Positions 1 to 9,052 of a stretch of 64,000 bases of DNA are shown here, piece by piece; position 1 is the first letter of the stretch; the number at the start of each line of letters is the position of its first letter. Below the pieces are notes generated by a model. That model did no database searches. It was not told the DNA's origin and was given only the letters and a program-made list of their open reading frames with translations. This stretch comes from Echinicola marina (GTDB taxonomy: Bacteria > Bacteroidota > Bacteroidia > Cytophagales > Cyclobacteriaceae). The stretch is from contig NZ_CP080025.1 of the NCBI RefSeq assembly GCF_020463795.1, positions 1,801,001 to 1,865,000 of the forward strand, written 5' to 3'. The position numbers and the translations under genes were made by a program.

Positions 1-96
1 ATATGATCGGCTTCACAGCTGATATATTTTTTGTTTTGTAAGTTCTTAAAACACAGAACAAAGTAATAATTAAGGAAATAACTATAATATAATAAA

Positions 97-1464
97 ATGA
101 AAAAACAGTATTTGATCGGTTTTTTAGCTGCTTTTATAGTCTCGGGGAGCGTATTTGCTCAGAACAAGTTTGAGGAGGGCGGTGTATTTACGCTCAAGGA
201 ATGTATTGACCTGGGCTTAAAGCACAATACCGAAATCAAAAAGGCCCAGCTGGATGAAGAAGCGGCAGATTTTCAGCGTAAGGAAATTACAGGTAGTGGT
301 TTGCCACAGATAGATGCTTATGGGCAGTATAATAATTTCTTGGATGTATATCCGCAGGCGATTCCTGGTGGGGTATTGAACCCAGAATCCGATCCGAATG
401 GAGTAGATGTGATCTCTTTTGGGGTGCCACAGAGCATGAAAGCTGGGTTTAAATTAAACCAGCTGGTATTCAGTCAATCCTATTTGGTTGGGCTAAAAGC
501 AGCCAAAACTTCCGAAGAATTCTACAGACTGCTCACCAGAATGACCGAAGAGGACATTATTTATGATATTTCTTTGAACTATTATAATGTAATCGCCACC
601 CAGCTTCAGATGGATAATCTTCAGGCCAACCATGATAAATTGAAGAAGCTTGAAGAAATCATCAAGGCCCAATATGAGAATGATCTGGCCAGAAAAGTGG
701 ATTATAACCGTGTGAAGGTCAATTTGACCACTTTGGAAACGCAGATGGACAATTTGGAGATTGTCACAGAACAAAGGACTAATTACTTGAAGCTGATGAT
801 GGGGATGCCAGTGGATCTCCCATTGGAACTGGCACCTTATAACTTTACGGACAAAGATTTGCCTTTGCAGGCCTTGCAATCCGACAGTGACTTGAGTGAG
901 CGATATGACCTCCAAGTGCTGGATAAGCAATTGGAGCTTCATTCCTTGAATATCAAGAATATCAAATCGGGGTATTATCCAACCTTGGCGGCTTTTGCTG
1001 ACGTAAATTACAATGCCTTCTCAAAGGAATTCGATTTTATTTCAGATAGCCATGTGTGGTATAGAGGAGCATTGATTGGCTTGCAATTGAATGTACCGAT
1101 CTTTGACGGCTTTCAGAAGAAGAACAGAATTGCGCAGGCAAAAGTGGAATCAGAAAAGGTCAAATATGATCAGTTTATGGCCGAGCAATCAGCAGAGGCA
1201 GAATACCTCAATGCTATCAAGAAACTTGGGAATAGTATCAAAAGCTTGAAGGCCCAAGAGTCCAATTTGGAACTTTCAGAGACTGTGTTTGATGAAACGG
1301 CTCAATTGTACAGGGAAGGACTTTCCCCTTTGACCGATCTATTAGATGCAGAAACGTCGCTCAGAGAAGCCCGGTCCACTTATTATCAGCAGATTATCAG
1401 TGTTAAGACAGCAGAGGCTGATTTGTATAAATCAAAAGGGCAGATTGAAAAAATCATTAAATAA
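97..1464 (+). CDS. TolC-family outer-membrane efflux protein
   Basis: This 455-aa protein is the outer-membrane channel of a tripartite exporter. It starts with a signal peptide (MKKQYLIGF...VFAQ, about 22 residues). It then shows the long amphipathic helices of outer membrane efflux repeats, including an ECIDLGLKHNTEI segment near residue 35 and LQLNVPIFDGFQKKN in the second repeat, where TolC proteins have the LxxPIFDGG-like turn. Length fits the family. It is followed after 50 bp by the adaptor and then the RND permease on the same strand, so the three probably form one operon and one pump. No regulator gene lies upstream within the window. Substrate cannot be told from sequence. Confidence 0.93.
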   Translation: MKKQYLIGFLAAFIVSGSVFAQNKFEEGGVFTLKECIDLGLKHNTEIKKAQLDEEAADFQRKEITGSGLPQIDAYGQYNNFLDVYPQAIPGGVLNPESDPNGVDVISFGVPQSMKAGFKLNQLVFSQSYLVGLKAAKTSEEFYRLLTRMTEEDIIYDISLNYYNVIATQLQMDNLQANHDKLKKLEEIIKAQYENDLARKVDYNRVKVNLTTLETQMDNLEIVTEQRTNYLKLMMGMPVDLPLELAPYNFTDKDLPLQALQSDSDLSERYDLQVLDKQLELHSLNIKNIKSGYYPTLAAFADVNYNAFSKEFDFISDSHVWYRGALIGLQLNVPIFDGFQKKNRIAQAKVESEKVKYDQFMAEQSAEAEYLNAIKKLGNSIKSLKAQESNLELSETVFDETAQLYREGLSPLTDLLDAETSLREARSTYYQQIISVKTAEADLYKSKGQIEKIIK

Positions 1465-1514
1465 TCAAACAAAGAACAAAAGAGGAGATTCCTCCAACCA
1501 TATCATCTAAAGTC

Positions 1515-2561
1515 ATGAAAAAACTTATAACACCATTAGTACTCATCATTATAGCTGCCTCGATTGGCTTTACACTTTTCAAAAACAAGCAAGAAATGGA
1601 GGTTAAGGCCGAGGAAGCGATGAAAATCAGTGAGTCTATTCCAGTAAAGACCACTAGGGTGAAAAAAGAGCCACATGAAATTGCTTTTTCATCCAATGGG
1701 ACTTTTGAGCCTAGTCAGGAACTTTCTTTAAAATCCGAAGCCAATGGAAAGGTGGTGAAGATCTATAAGAAAAAAGGAGCTTTTGTAAATACTGGTGATA
1801 TCATTGCCAAACTGGATGATGAGTTTATCCAACAGGAGTTGGCCATTGCAGAAATTAAACTTCAGCAGAATAAAAAGGATTTGGCGAGATATGAAAACTT
1901 GGCAGGTACTGAGGCCATCACAGAAAAGCAATTGGAAGAAATCCGTAATGCTACTAAAATGGCGGAAGCAGATGTCATCATGAAAAAGAAGCGGTTGGCC
2001 AATACCTTGATCAAAGCTCCCATTTCTGGCTATATCAATGAAGATTATACGGAAATAGGAACTCTGATGAGTCCTGGGATGAATGTGGTGGATATTGTAA
2101 ATATCAGACCGTTGAAATTGAATGTCAATGTTTCTGAATTGGAAATAGCTCGTATCAATACAGGAGATACGGTTGATGTAAAGGTAGGTGTATTGCCTGA
2201 AAAAGAATTTAAGGGCAAAGTTTCATTTACCAGCAAAAAGGGAGACGCTTCCTTGAGGTATGAAGTGGAAATAGAGCTAGAGGAAGGCTCTGAGCATATC
2301 AAGCCAGGAATGTTTGCCTATGCTTCTTTCCAATATCCTGCTGAAGAGGCCATGTTGATCGATAGAAAGTCTTTGGTGGGCGGGGTGAAAAATCCTGAGG
2401 TTTTTGTAGTCGAGAACGGCAAGGCAAAACTTAAAAAAGTGAAGTTGGCACAAGTAGGGGAAAACAAACTGGTAGTGCTTGAAGGATTGAAGGAAGGAGA
2501 AAAATTAGTGACTTCAGGACTGATCAATTTACGTGATGGAATTCCTGTGACAGAACTATAA
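1515..2561 (+). CDS. RND efflux periplasmic adaptor (membrane fusion protein)
   Basis: This 348-aa adaptor links the inner-membrane permease to the TolC-like channel. One N-terminal hydrophobic segment (residues about 4-22) has no lipobox cysteine, so it is likely membrane-anchored by that helix. The two half-lipoyl motifs are visible: GKVVKIYKKKGAFVNTGDII near residue 80, and APISGYINEDYTEIGTLMSP near 170, separated by a short coiled-coil hairpin rich in E, K and Q. A C-terminal beta-barrel and membrane-proximal domain follow. It ends 17 bp before the permease gene. The compact hairpin resembles the short adaptors typical of Bacteroidota HAE1 pumps. Confidence 0.93.
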   Translation: MKKLITPLVLIIIAASIGFTLFKNKQEMEVKAEEAMKISESIPVKTTRVKKEPHEIAFSSNGTFEPSQELSLKSEANGKVVKIYKKKGAFVNTGDIIAKLDDEFIQQELAIAEIKLQQNKKDLARYENLAGTEAITEKQLEEIRNATKMAEADVIMKKKRLANTLIKAPISGYINEDYTEIGTLMSPGMNVVDIVNIRPLKLNVNVSELEIARINTGDTVDVKVGVLPEKEFKGKVSFTSKKGDASLRYEVEIELEEGSEHIKPGMFAYASFQYPAEEAMLIDRKSLVGGVKNPEVFVVENGKAKLKKVKLAQVGENKLVVLEGLKEGEKLVTSGLINLRDGIPVTEL

Positions 2562-2578
2562 GTTAAAAAATCAAGGAA

Positions 2579-5500
2579 ATGCAAATAACGAAAGTATCCA
2601 TAAAAAGGTCCACCATTGTAGTGGTGCTGTTCACTATTTTGACATTGTTAGGACTATTTTCCTACAGTCAAATGTCCTATGAACTTTTGCCGAAGTTCTC
2701 ATCGAATGTAGTAACGGTTTCTACGCTTTATCCAGGGGCTGCCCCTTCTGAGGTGGAAAATTCAGTGACTAGAAAATTGGAAGATGCCTTGGCCTCTTTG
2801 GAGGGGATTGATGTGATGAAGTCCACTTCTTTGGAAAGTTTCTCCATTATAACCATTGAGTTGGATGATGATGTGGATGTAGATATTATACTACAGGATG
2901 CCCAAAGAAAAATTGATGCGGTATTGGGCGATCTTCCAGATGATGCAGATCCTCCATCGCTAGGAAAATTCAGTTTGGACGATATGCCTATTATGCAAAT
3001 GGGAGCCTATTCTTCCCTTAGTTCGACAGAATTCTATGATCTGATGGATCAACGGATCCAACCTACTTTGGCACAAATCGATGGAGTCGCGCAAGTTAAC
3101 CTTTTGGGAGGTACGGAAAGGGAAATTAAGGTCAATTTGGATTTGAACAAAATGGAGGCCTACGGGATTTCTCCCTTGCAGGTCAATCAAGCAATTGCAC
3201 AGGCCAATCTTGATTTCCCGACTGGGAAATTGAAAAGTGATGAGGAGCAAATTCTGATTCGATTAGCCGGAAAATTCAAATCTGTAACTGAAATTGGGGA
3301 TTTGATTGTCAGCTATACCGATGGATCACCTATAAAAATCCAAGATATCGCTGAGGTAGTGGATTCACAGAAGGACGATGAAGTGCTCAGTAGGCTGAAT
3401 GGAAATACGGCCATTGGGTTAAGTATTCAGAAGCAATCAGACGCCAATGCTGTGGATGTGGCAGAAAAGGTGAATAAAGCTTTGGCCCAATTGGAGACTA
3501 CTTACCAGTCTCAGGATTTGAAATTTGAGATTTCACAGGATTCTTCAGAGTTTACCTTGGAAGCGGCTAATGCCGTTATCCATGATTTGATCATCGCAGT
3601 GGTCTTGGTGGCAGTGATCATGTTGCTGTTCTTGCATAGTTTTAGGAATGCGATTATTGTGATGATTGCGGTACCGGCTTCCATCATCGCTACCTTTACA
3701 GTGATGTATATGGCAGGATTTACTCTCAATTTGATGAGTTTATTGGCTTTATCGCTGGTAGTGGGGATCTTGGTGGATGATGCCATTGTGGTGATTGAGA
3801 ATATTTATCGTCATATGGAAAAGGGAAAATCCGCGATTCAGGCGTCCTATGATGGCATTCGGGAGATCGGAGGTACTGTAACTTCTATTACTTTAGTAAT
3901 TGTAGTAGTGTTTGTGCCGCTTTCATTGACAGGAGGGATGATTTCGGGGATTTTGACCCAATTCAGTATTACGGTGGCTGTCGCAACGCTAATGAGTTTA
4001 TTGGTGGCGTTTACCTTGATTCCGCTGCTGACCTCTAGATTTTCCAAATTGGAACATATCAACCCCAAAAGCATTTTTGGAAGGATTGTAAATGGATTTG
4101 AAAAAATGCTGGATGGAGTGATTGCTTGGTTGACAGGAATTCTGAAATGGTCATTCAACCACAAGATCATTACTTTGGTGGTCACTTTTGTATTGTTTAT
4201 CTCTTCCTTTTTATTGGTAAGTAATGGGTTTATAGGAAGTGAGTTTGTGAGCCAAGGTGATAAGGGTGAGTTCATCATGCGCCTGGAATTACCAAAATCT
4301 GCCACTTTGGAAGAGACCAACTTTACCACTAGGGAAGTAGAAAATTTCATGATGAAATATCCTGAGGTGACTGATGTGTTTACTACAGTAGGCCAAACTT
4401 CAGGAACGATCGGTAATCAGGCTGCACCCTATGCTGCTGAAATTACTGTAAAAATGGTGGGGCCGGAGAGCAGAACCATGACGGCTCCTGAATTTTCTAA
4501 GGAAATGGAAATTGCTTTAGAGGAGAATATTGTAGGAGCTGAATTTACAGCCGTGCCTATCAGTATTATGGGTTCTGCCAATGATGCGCCCATTCAGGTC
4601 GTTGTTTCGGGTCCGGACTTGGCGGTGTTGAAAGAATTTTCAGATCAAGTAATGGCCAAGATGCAAGAGATTCCAGGAACAAGAAAAGTAGAAACTTCCA
4701 TGGAAGACGGAAACCCTGAGATTCGTGTAGAGGTAGACAGGGTCAAAATGGCTGATCTTGGATTAGACATGGCCATGGTCGGCGGCACCATGCAGGTGGC
4801 CTTTAATGGCAACACGGATACTAAATTCAGAGATGGTGATTATGAATATGATATCAATATCCGAATGGATGAATTTGATAGAAAATCCGTATCAGATATA
4901 GAAAACCTGGCATTTGTTAATAAGCGAGGGGAATCCATTCTTCTGAAGCAATTTGCTCAAACAATTCCTTCAGAAGGTCCTAGTAAGTTACAAAGGCAGG
5001 ATAGGATCAGTTCTGTAACCATCCAATCTCAGGTTTCAGGTAGACCGACAGGGACAGTGGGCACAGAGGTGAAGGAATTGATCAGTAAGATGGAATTGCC
5101 AAAAGAGGTTTCTGTGTCTTTTGATGGAGATCTGAAGAGGCAGGAAGATGGCTTTGGTAGTTTGGGGATTGCCTTGCTGGCGTCTATACTCCTGATTTAT
5201 TTGATAATGGTAGCTCTATACGATAATTACGTATATCCATTCGTAGTGATGTTTTCCTTGCCATTGGCGATCATTGGAGCACTGTTAGCTTTGGCATTGT
5301 CTGGATCTTCATTAAGCATTTTCAGTATTCTTGGGCTGATCATGCTGATGGGTTTGGTGGCGAAAAATGCGATTATGTTGGTGGACTTTACCAACCAATT
5401 AAAGGATGCGGGTATGGAGGTGAAGTCAGCTCTGTTCAAGGCCGTTGAGATTCGTTTTCGACCGATTCTAATGACCACATTGGCGATGGTGTTCGGGATG

Positions 5501-5734
5501 TTGCCGATCGCATTGGCTGCTGGAGCAGGTGCTGAGTGGAAAAATGGTTTGGCCTGGGCATTGATCGGTGGCTTGGTTTCTTCTATGTTCCTTACGATGG
5601 TGGTGGTACCAGTGATCTACTATATATTCGACAGAATCTTGGCGAAATTTGGTAGAGATAAGAAAAAGGAAATTCATATTGAGGAGGCTGAGCTTAATGA
5701 ATCGGAATCAGAGGTGGCTGAATATGTTTATTAA
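2579..5734 (+). CDS. RND multidrug efflux permease (HAE1/AcrB family)
   Basis: This 1051-aa inner-membrane pump has the usual RND layout: one N-terminal helix, a large periplasmic loop, a block of helices around residues 335-545, a second loop, and a last helix block around residues 860-1020. The proton-relay aspartates of helix 4 are present as the DD in VVGILVDDAIVVIENIY. The helix-10 lysine appears in GLVAKNAIMLVDF. These agree with D407/D408 and K940 of AcrB. The protein is full length for the HAE1 class and ends in an acidic tail. It should exchange protons for drugs or amphiphiles with its two upstream partners. Confidence 0.95.
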   Translation: MQITKVSIKRSTIVVVLFTILTLLGLFSYSQMSYELLPKFSSNVVTVSTLYPGAAPSEVENSVTRKLEDALASLEGIDVMKSTSLESFSIITIELDDDVDVDIILQDAQRKIDAVLGDLPDDADPPSLGKFSLDDMPIMQMGAYSSLSSTEFYDLMDQRIQPTLAQIDGVAQVNLLGGTEREIKVNLDLNKMEAYGISPLQVNQAIAQANLDFPTGKLKSDEEQILIRLAGKFKSVTEIGDLIVSYTDGSPIKIQDIAEVVDSQKDDEVLSRLNGNTAIGLSIQKQSDANAVDVAEKVNKALAQLETTYQSQDLKFEISQDSSEFTLEAANAVIHDLIIAVVLVAVIMLLFLHSFRNAIIVMIAVPASIIATFTVMYMAGFTLNLMSLLALSLVVGILVDDAIVVIENIYRHMEKGKSAIQASYDGIREIGGTVTSITLVIVVVFVPLSLTGGMISGILTQFSITVAVATLMSLLVAFTLIPLLTSRFSKLEHINPKSIFGRIVNGFEKMLDGVIAWLTGILKWSFNHKIITLVVTFVLFISSFLLVSNGFIGSEFVSQGDKGEFIMRLELPKSATLEETNFTTREVENFMMKYPEVTDVFTTVGQTSGTIGNQAAPYAAEITVKMVGPESRTMTAPEFSKEMEIALEENIVGAEFTAVPISIMGSANDAPIQVVVSGPDLAVLKEFSDQVMAKMQEIPGTRKVETSMEDGNPEIRVEVDRVKMADLGLDMAMVGGTMQVAFNGNTDTKFRDGDYEYDINIRMDEFDRKSVSDIENLAFVNKRGESILLKQFAQTIPSEGPSKLQRQDRISSVTIQSQVSGRPTGTVGTEVKELISKMELPKEVSVSFDGDLKRQEDGFGSLGIALLASILLIYLIMVALYDNYVYPFVVMFSLPLAIIGALLALALSGSSLSIFSILGLIMLMGLVAKNAIMLVDFTNQLKDAGMEVKSALFKAVEIRFRPILMTTLAMVFGMLPIALAAGAGAEWKNGLAWALIGGLVSSMFLTMVVVPVIYYIFDRILAKFGRDKKKEIHIEEAELNESESEVAEYVY

Positions 5735-5921
5735 TTGTGTGTGAATGGGCATGTACGGAAGTTGATCTGAATAAGTTGTTTGTTGAATACTGAAGTAGAT
5801 TAATTTTCCGTGCAGCCCTTTTTACTAAGGGTAAGGATGCATTAAGGTGTCTTCTTACTGAGTTGATTTACAAAACATTGAGACATAAATGGTTTTTGTC
5901 TCGTCTTAAAAATAAAAAGCT

Positions 5922-6167
5922 ATGAAAACCAATAATTACTCCAAGCTCAAAACTATCATTCAAGTGATGGGAAAATATGGCATAGCCCCGATCTCAAAAC
6001 AAAAGCGATCCAATTTTGTGGAAGATATGGGCTTTGATAAGGTGTTCCTTGATGGCCTTATTTATGATGTGGAAGATGCTTTAAAGGTGGAGTTACAGGA
6101 GGATGTGGCCCGGTCTTTAAGAAGTCCAGCGGAATTGATCAATCATATGCTTCAGTACCAAAATTGA
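5922..6167 (+). CDS. Acyl-carrier-like small protein lacking the phosphopantetheine serine
   Basis: This 81-aa protein aligns by eye with the helix II-III core of acyl carrier proteins. FVEDMGFDK..FLDGLIYDVEDAL at residues 32-56 matches [23 protein letters not shown] of ordinary ACPs, and RSPAELINHM matches the last helix. At the serine that carries phosphopantetheine (GADSL in ACP) it has lysine 40 (GFDKV). If the alignment is right it cannot be a normal acyl carrier. No synthase or ligase gene is adjacent; the RND operon lies upstream on the same strand with a 187-bp gap. It may be a structural or regulatory ACP relative. Function is unknown. Confidence 0.6.
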   Translation: MKTNNYSKLKTIIQVMGKYGIAPISKQKRSNFVEDMGFDKVFLDGLIYDVEDALKVELQEDVARSLRSPAELINHMLQYQN

Positions 6168-6306
6168 AGACTTGATTTAATGAAAAGTAAAATACTTTTT
6201 GTCAAAATCAGTTGATAGCTATAGGCGAATAGAATAACTAAAGTAGCAGTAAATGCTGTAAGATACTTAGTTTCATCGGCCAAATACTGTCTGAAAATAT
6301 TGTTAA

Positions 6307-6350
6307 AGCGCGCCATTTCTTTCAAGAGAAATGGCGCGCTGTTTTTTTTT
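6307..6350 (+). terminator. Strong rho-independent terminator
   Basis: A perfect 14-bp stem, agcgcgccatttct at 6307-6320 with its complement at 6327-6340, closes a 6-nt loop and is followed by a run of nine T. Confidence 0.9.
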
Positions 6351-6420
6351 ATTCATAATTCATTGGATCATGGTGCAGATTGAGGGGGAGTTCATTGACT
6401 TAAATAAATCGGTATATTTA

Positions 6421-6451
6421 TTGTCCTTATGGCCTAATTTTTGTATTTTTG
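6421..6451 (+). promoter_or_regulatory. Bacteroidota-type promoter for the GH29 gene
   Basis: TTG at 6421-6423 is followed after 20 nt by TATTTTTG at 6444-6451. This fits the -33 TTG / -7 TAnnTTTG consensus of this phylum. It predicts a 5' leader of about 150 nt before the fucosidase start. Confidence 0.45.
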
Positions 6452-6607
6452 ATAGTGCGGCTTTGAATTAATCATGATTGGGTTAATGATGTTTTACTCA
6501 TGTCTTAATTGATTGTCGAATACGAGAATGGAAGGCCCAAGTTGATATTATAAACTTTTAAATCGGTAGAAATGGGGCTTTGTAAATGCAATATAAAATA
6601 TATACCC

Positions 6608-8215
6608 ATGATGAAGAGTATTAGAATAGTATTGGTTTTGTTTGCTTTGTTGGGAAAGAACTGCTTTGCACAAGAAGCAGAAATCCCTTGGGAGGATTTA
6701 AGAAAAGAATATGAATTTCCAGCTTGGTACACTGAAGCAAGGTTTGGCATATGGGTACACTGGGGAGCTCAAACCGCGCCATTGCAAGGCGGAGGCTGGT
6801 ATGCCCGTCATATGTACCAACAAGATGTGGGCAATCAGGTTTGGGGAAAAAATGCATATCCCTATCATAATAAAACTTATGGTCATCCATCTGAAATAGG
6901 CTACAAGGATGTGTTGAATGAATGGAAAGCGGAGCGTTTGGATACTGATGCTTTGATCAGTTATTTCAAAAGTCTGGGAGCAAAATATTTCGTTGCACTG
7001 GCCAATCACCATGATCATTTTGATAATTTTAATTCCACTTATCACCCTTGGAATTCTGTTAATGTAGGACCAAAACGGGATATTATTAAAGAATTTGAGC
7101 TTTCCTGTAAGAAATATGATATTCCTTATGGTGTTAGTTCACATGATGACAGGTTTCTTTCATGGTGGCTTCCGGCTTTTGGTTCGGATACCTCAGGTAT
7201 TTATAAAGGGAAACCATATGATGGCTATATGACCTTAGAAGACGGAAAGGGAAAATGGTGGGAAGGATTGAACCCCGCCGATTTATACGGCTTGCCGCCT
7301 GAAAAACGAACTGCTGAATATGTAGAGCGTGTCAAAAAGAATTGGACGCTAAGGCATAAGGAGCTGGTGACGAAATATGATATTGATTTGCTTTGGTTTG
7401 ATGGTTATGGTTTCCCCTATGATGAGTTTGGTAAGGAAGTTTGCGAGGCTTTCTTTAATCACAGATTGGAAGAAAATGGGACAGTTGATGCTGTGATTGC
7501 AGGGAAAATCAGTGGGGAATCCATGGTGGTAAAAGATATTGAACGTGGTGGAGCTGATGAGATCTTATCCTATCCATGGCAAGGTATCACTACTCTCCGC
7601 ACATGGTTCTATAAAGAGGATCCTGAGAAAATGGATTACCAGCAAAATGCCAGAACCATCATAGAGATTTTGGCAGATTATATGAGTAAAAACGGGAACC
7701 TCTTGCTGAATGTGGAGTTGTTGGCGGATGGGACTATCCCGCCAGAACAAAAGGTGATGCTTGATAAGATCGGTGCTTGGGTCAATCTCAACAGTGAGGC
7801 CATTTATGCGAGTAAACCATGGCTTGTTTATGGGGATAATTTGAATTCATACCTTAAGGCTGGGGATTTGGGAGTCACAGAGACTGATATCAAAGCCTTG
7901 GAAGAGCAGAAAAAGTCCACCCATTTTAATGAAAGAACGATTAATAGCCCTGCTTATGGACATGATGAAGTAAGGTTTGTTACAAAAGGAGAGACCCTTT
8001 ATGTCATTGTATTAAATCCAAAATCTGGTGATATTGAATTGCCTGCTTTGGGGTTGAGATCTCCTCATAAGGTCGGAAAGATAACAGCTATCAAGATGAT
8101 TGGGGCTAATGATAAGATCAGTTACAGTCAATTGGATGAAAAGCTGGTGCTTAACGTTCCATCCAAAAGACCAAACGATCTTGCCACAGTCTTTAAATTG
8201 GAGGGGGCACTCTAA
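6608..8215 (+). CDS. Secreted alpha-L-fucosidase, GH29
   Basis: This enzyme of about 535 aa hydrolyses alpha-L-fucosides in the periplasm or outside the cell. The start is placed at ATG 6608 because it opens a clean signal peptide (MMKSIRIVLVLFALLGKNCFAQ); the open frame reaches back to 6572, but those extra 12 residues would precede the signal. GH29 features are clear: FGIWVHWGAQ near the N-terminus, ALANHHDHFDNFNS, and DIDLLWFDGYG, where the Asp of WFDG is the expected nucleophile. NGNLLLNVELLADGTIP and a small C-terminal beta domain follow. It stands alone between its own promoter and terminator and is not part of a SusCD cluster. Fucose catabolic genes are not visible; the nearest deoxy-sugar genes are the rha genes 24 kb away. 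Confidence 0.93.
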   Translation: MMKSIRIVLVLFALLGKNCFAQEAEIPWEDLRKEYEFPAWYTEARFGIWVHWGAQTAPLQGGGWYARHMYQQDVGNQVWGKNAYPYHNKTYGHPSEIGYKDVLNEWKAERLDTDALISYFKSLGAKYFVALANHHDHFDNFNSTYHPWNSVNVGPKRDIIKEFELSCKKYDIPYGVSSHDDRFLSWWLPAFGSDTSGIYKGKPYDGYMTLEDGKGKWWEGLNPADLYGLPPEKRTAEYVERVKKNWTLRHKELVTKYDIDLLWFDGYGFPYDEFGKEVCEAFFNHRLEENGTVDAVIAGKISGESMVVKDIERGGADEILSYPWQGITTLRTWFYKEDPEKMDYQQNARTIIEILADYMSKNGNLLLNVELLADGTIPPEQKVMLDKIGAWVNLNSEAIYASKPWLVYGDNLNSYLKAGDLGVTETDIKALEEQKKSTHFNERTINSPAYGHDEVRFVTKGETLYVIVLNPKSGDIELPALGLRSPHKVGKITAIKMIGANDKISYSQLDEKLVLNVPSKRPNDLATVFKLEGAL

Positions 8216-8222
8216 GCTCCAT

Positions 8223-8265
8223 AAGGTCATAAAGCAGTCTCTAATAATGGCTTTATGACCTTTTT
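8223..8265 (+). terminator. Terminator of the fucosidase gene
   Basis: A 13-bp stem, aaggtcataaagc at 8223-8235 with its complement at 8250-8262, is followed by a T run. It sits 8 bp after the stop codon. Confidence 0.85.
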
Positions 8266-8334
8266 ATAGTTATTTTTGATTGAGTGTAAGTTTTTGAGTG
8301 TGGTGTTAAGTCCCAAAGAAATACGGTTATTTTT

Positions 8335-8880
8335 TCACTTAAAATTTTGATTGGGCAATTGATTATATGCTAGGTCATTGCTTTTTATTATAGTCCAGGT
8401 CCAGTTGTCATCTGGCAATGCCCATGTAACTTCGCAAACTACGGGAATATTTATTCCGTTGATGGATCCAGTTTGGTTTGAAGTTACCGGCCATTCAGTG
8501 GGCCGCTCATCATCTTTTTCTTTGAATCTCAAGCAACTGAATTTTTCAAAATGACCATCTTTGTCAAGATGGAAAACCCTGGATGCTTTTGAGTCTTGAC
8601 TGTTTACCCCGCATTATGCATTAGCCTATCTATTACGACCTGAAACTACTTTAAAATCAGTCGCTTCGCTGCTGTTTTCGATTTCACCATAGCGATGCTA
8701 TGATTCAATCTCCAAACAGCCTGATTTTCTTGTAGTTTCAGTTCTCATAACGATTCCTAATGTATAATGCGGGTTTATGGTGGCTTTGGCGGTATTTTGG
8801 TTGATGGGTTACCAAGAAATAAAGGGTTGTAAGGCAGCAGATCGAAACCAGACCATTTCTACCAGAAACCATGATAAGAA
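8335..8880 (-). pseudogene. Broken DUF6544 (formerly DUF6920)-like gene
   Basis: Reading leftward from about 8880, the frame gives a DUF6544-like C-terminal half: VEMVWFRSAALQPFISW, then a stop, then PINQNTAKATIN; after the inserted element at 8607-8773 it continues SQDSKASRVFHLDKDGHFEK and ends with INGINIPVVCEVTWALPDDN and AYNQLPNQNFK. Family members have FxEDG..RF, the NGI.IP..eaiW motif and IxYN near the C-terminus, which are all recognisable. Three lesions are visible: the N-terminal half is missing beyond about 8880, TAA at 8811-8809 replaces the Glu codon expected in W-E-P-I, and a 167-bp fold-back element splits the frame. The rest of the frame is clean, so decay looks recent. Family assignment is from memory of the motif pattern. 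Confidence 0.8.
8607..8773. mobile_element. 167-bp fold-back (MITE-like) element in the DUF6544 pseudogene
   Basis: The ends are inverted repeats: cccgcattatgcattag at 8608-8624 and its near-complement ctaatgtataatgcggg at 8757-8773. Inside, tgaaactac / gtagtttca and aaaatcag / ctgatttt continue the pairing, then gctgttt / aaacagc and catagc / gctatg, so the whole element folds into one long imperfect hairpin. TTTA flanks both sides (8603-8606 and 8774-8777). Joining the flanks with a single TTTA restores the host frame exactly (A-T-I-N-S-Q-D-S). It has no coding capacity and must depend on a transposase in trans. No second copy was noticed in the window. Confidence 0.85.
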
Positions 8881-9042
8881 TCATCATAAAGAGTTTTGGT
8901 ATTAAATTCTTGAATACAGCGCGAATAGAATAAGTAAATTGTTAACTTTTAAAGAGGCTTTATTGAGTCAAAGCCAAATAGTATCTATTAAAGCAAATAT
9001 TGGTTTAATTGTCCTTTTTTGGTAGTTTATTAAGAGTATTGT

Positions 9043-9052
9043 ATTATTTAAT
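9043..9052. repeat. Direct repeat (target duplication), left copy
   Basis: ATTATTTAAT occurs here directly before the left IS end, and again at 10086-10095 directly after the right end. Confidence 0.8.

Larger units (their letters stand above)
6168..6607 (+). other. 440-bp intergenic stretch with orphan terminator and a promoter
   Basis: No gene was recognised here. The stretch holds a very strong hairpin terminator at 6307-6350 that lies 140 bp beyond the carrier-like gene, and a good Bacteroidota-type promoter at 6421-6451 for the fucosidase. The 6168-6306 part has no open frame worth calling and could be a long 3' UTR or a small RNA. Confidence 0.6.

Noticed and set aside
3847-4350. Long minus-strand frame of 167 codons inside the RND permease gene
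   Set aside because: It is antisense to a conserved coding region and its composition follows from the permease codons; no signal of its own.
6572-6607. Upstream start for the fucosidase
   Set aside because: The 12 extra residues (MGLCKCNIKYIP) would precede a complete signal peptide, so ATG 6608 is preferred.
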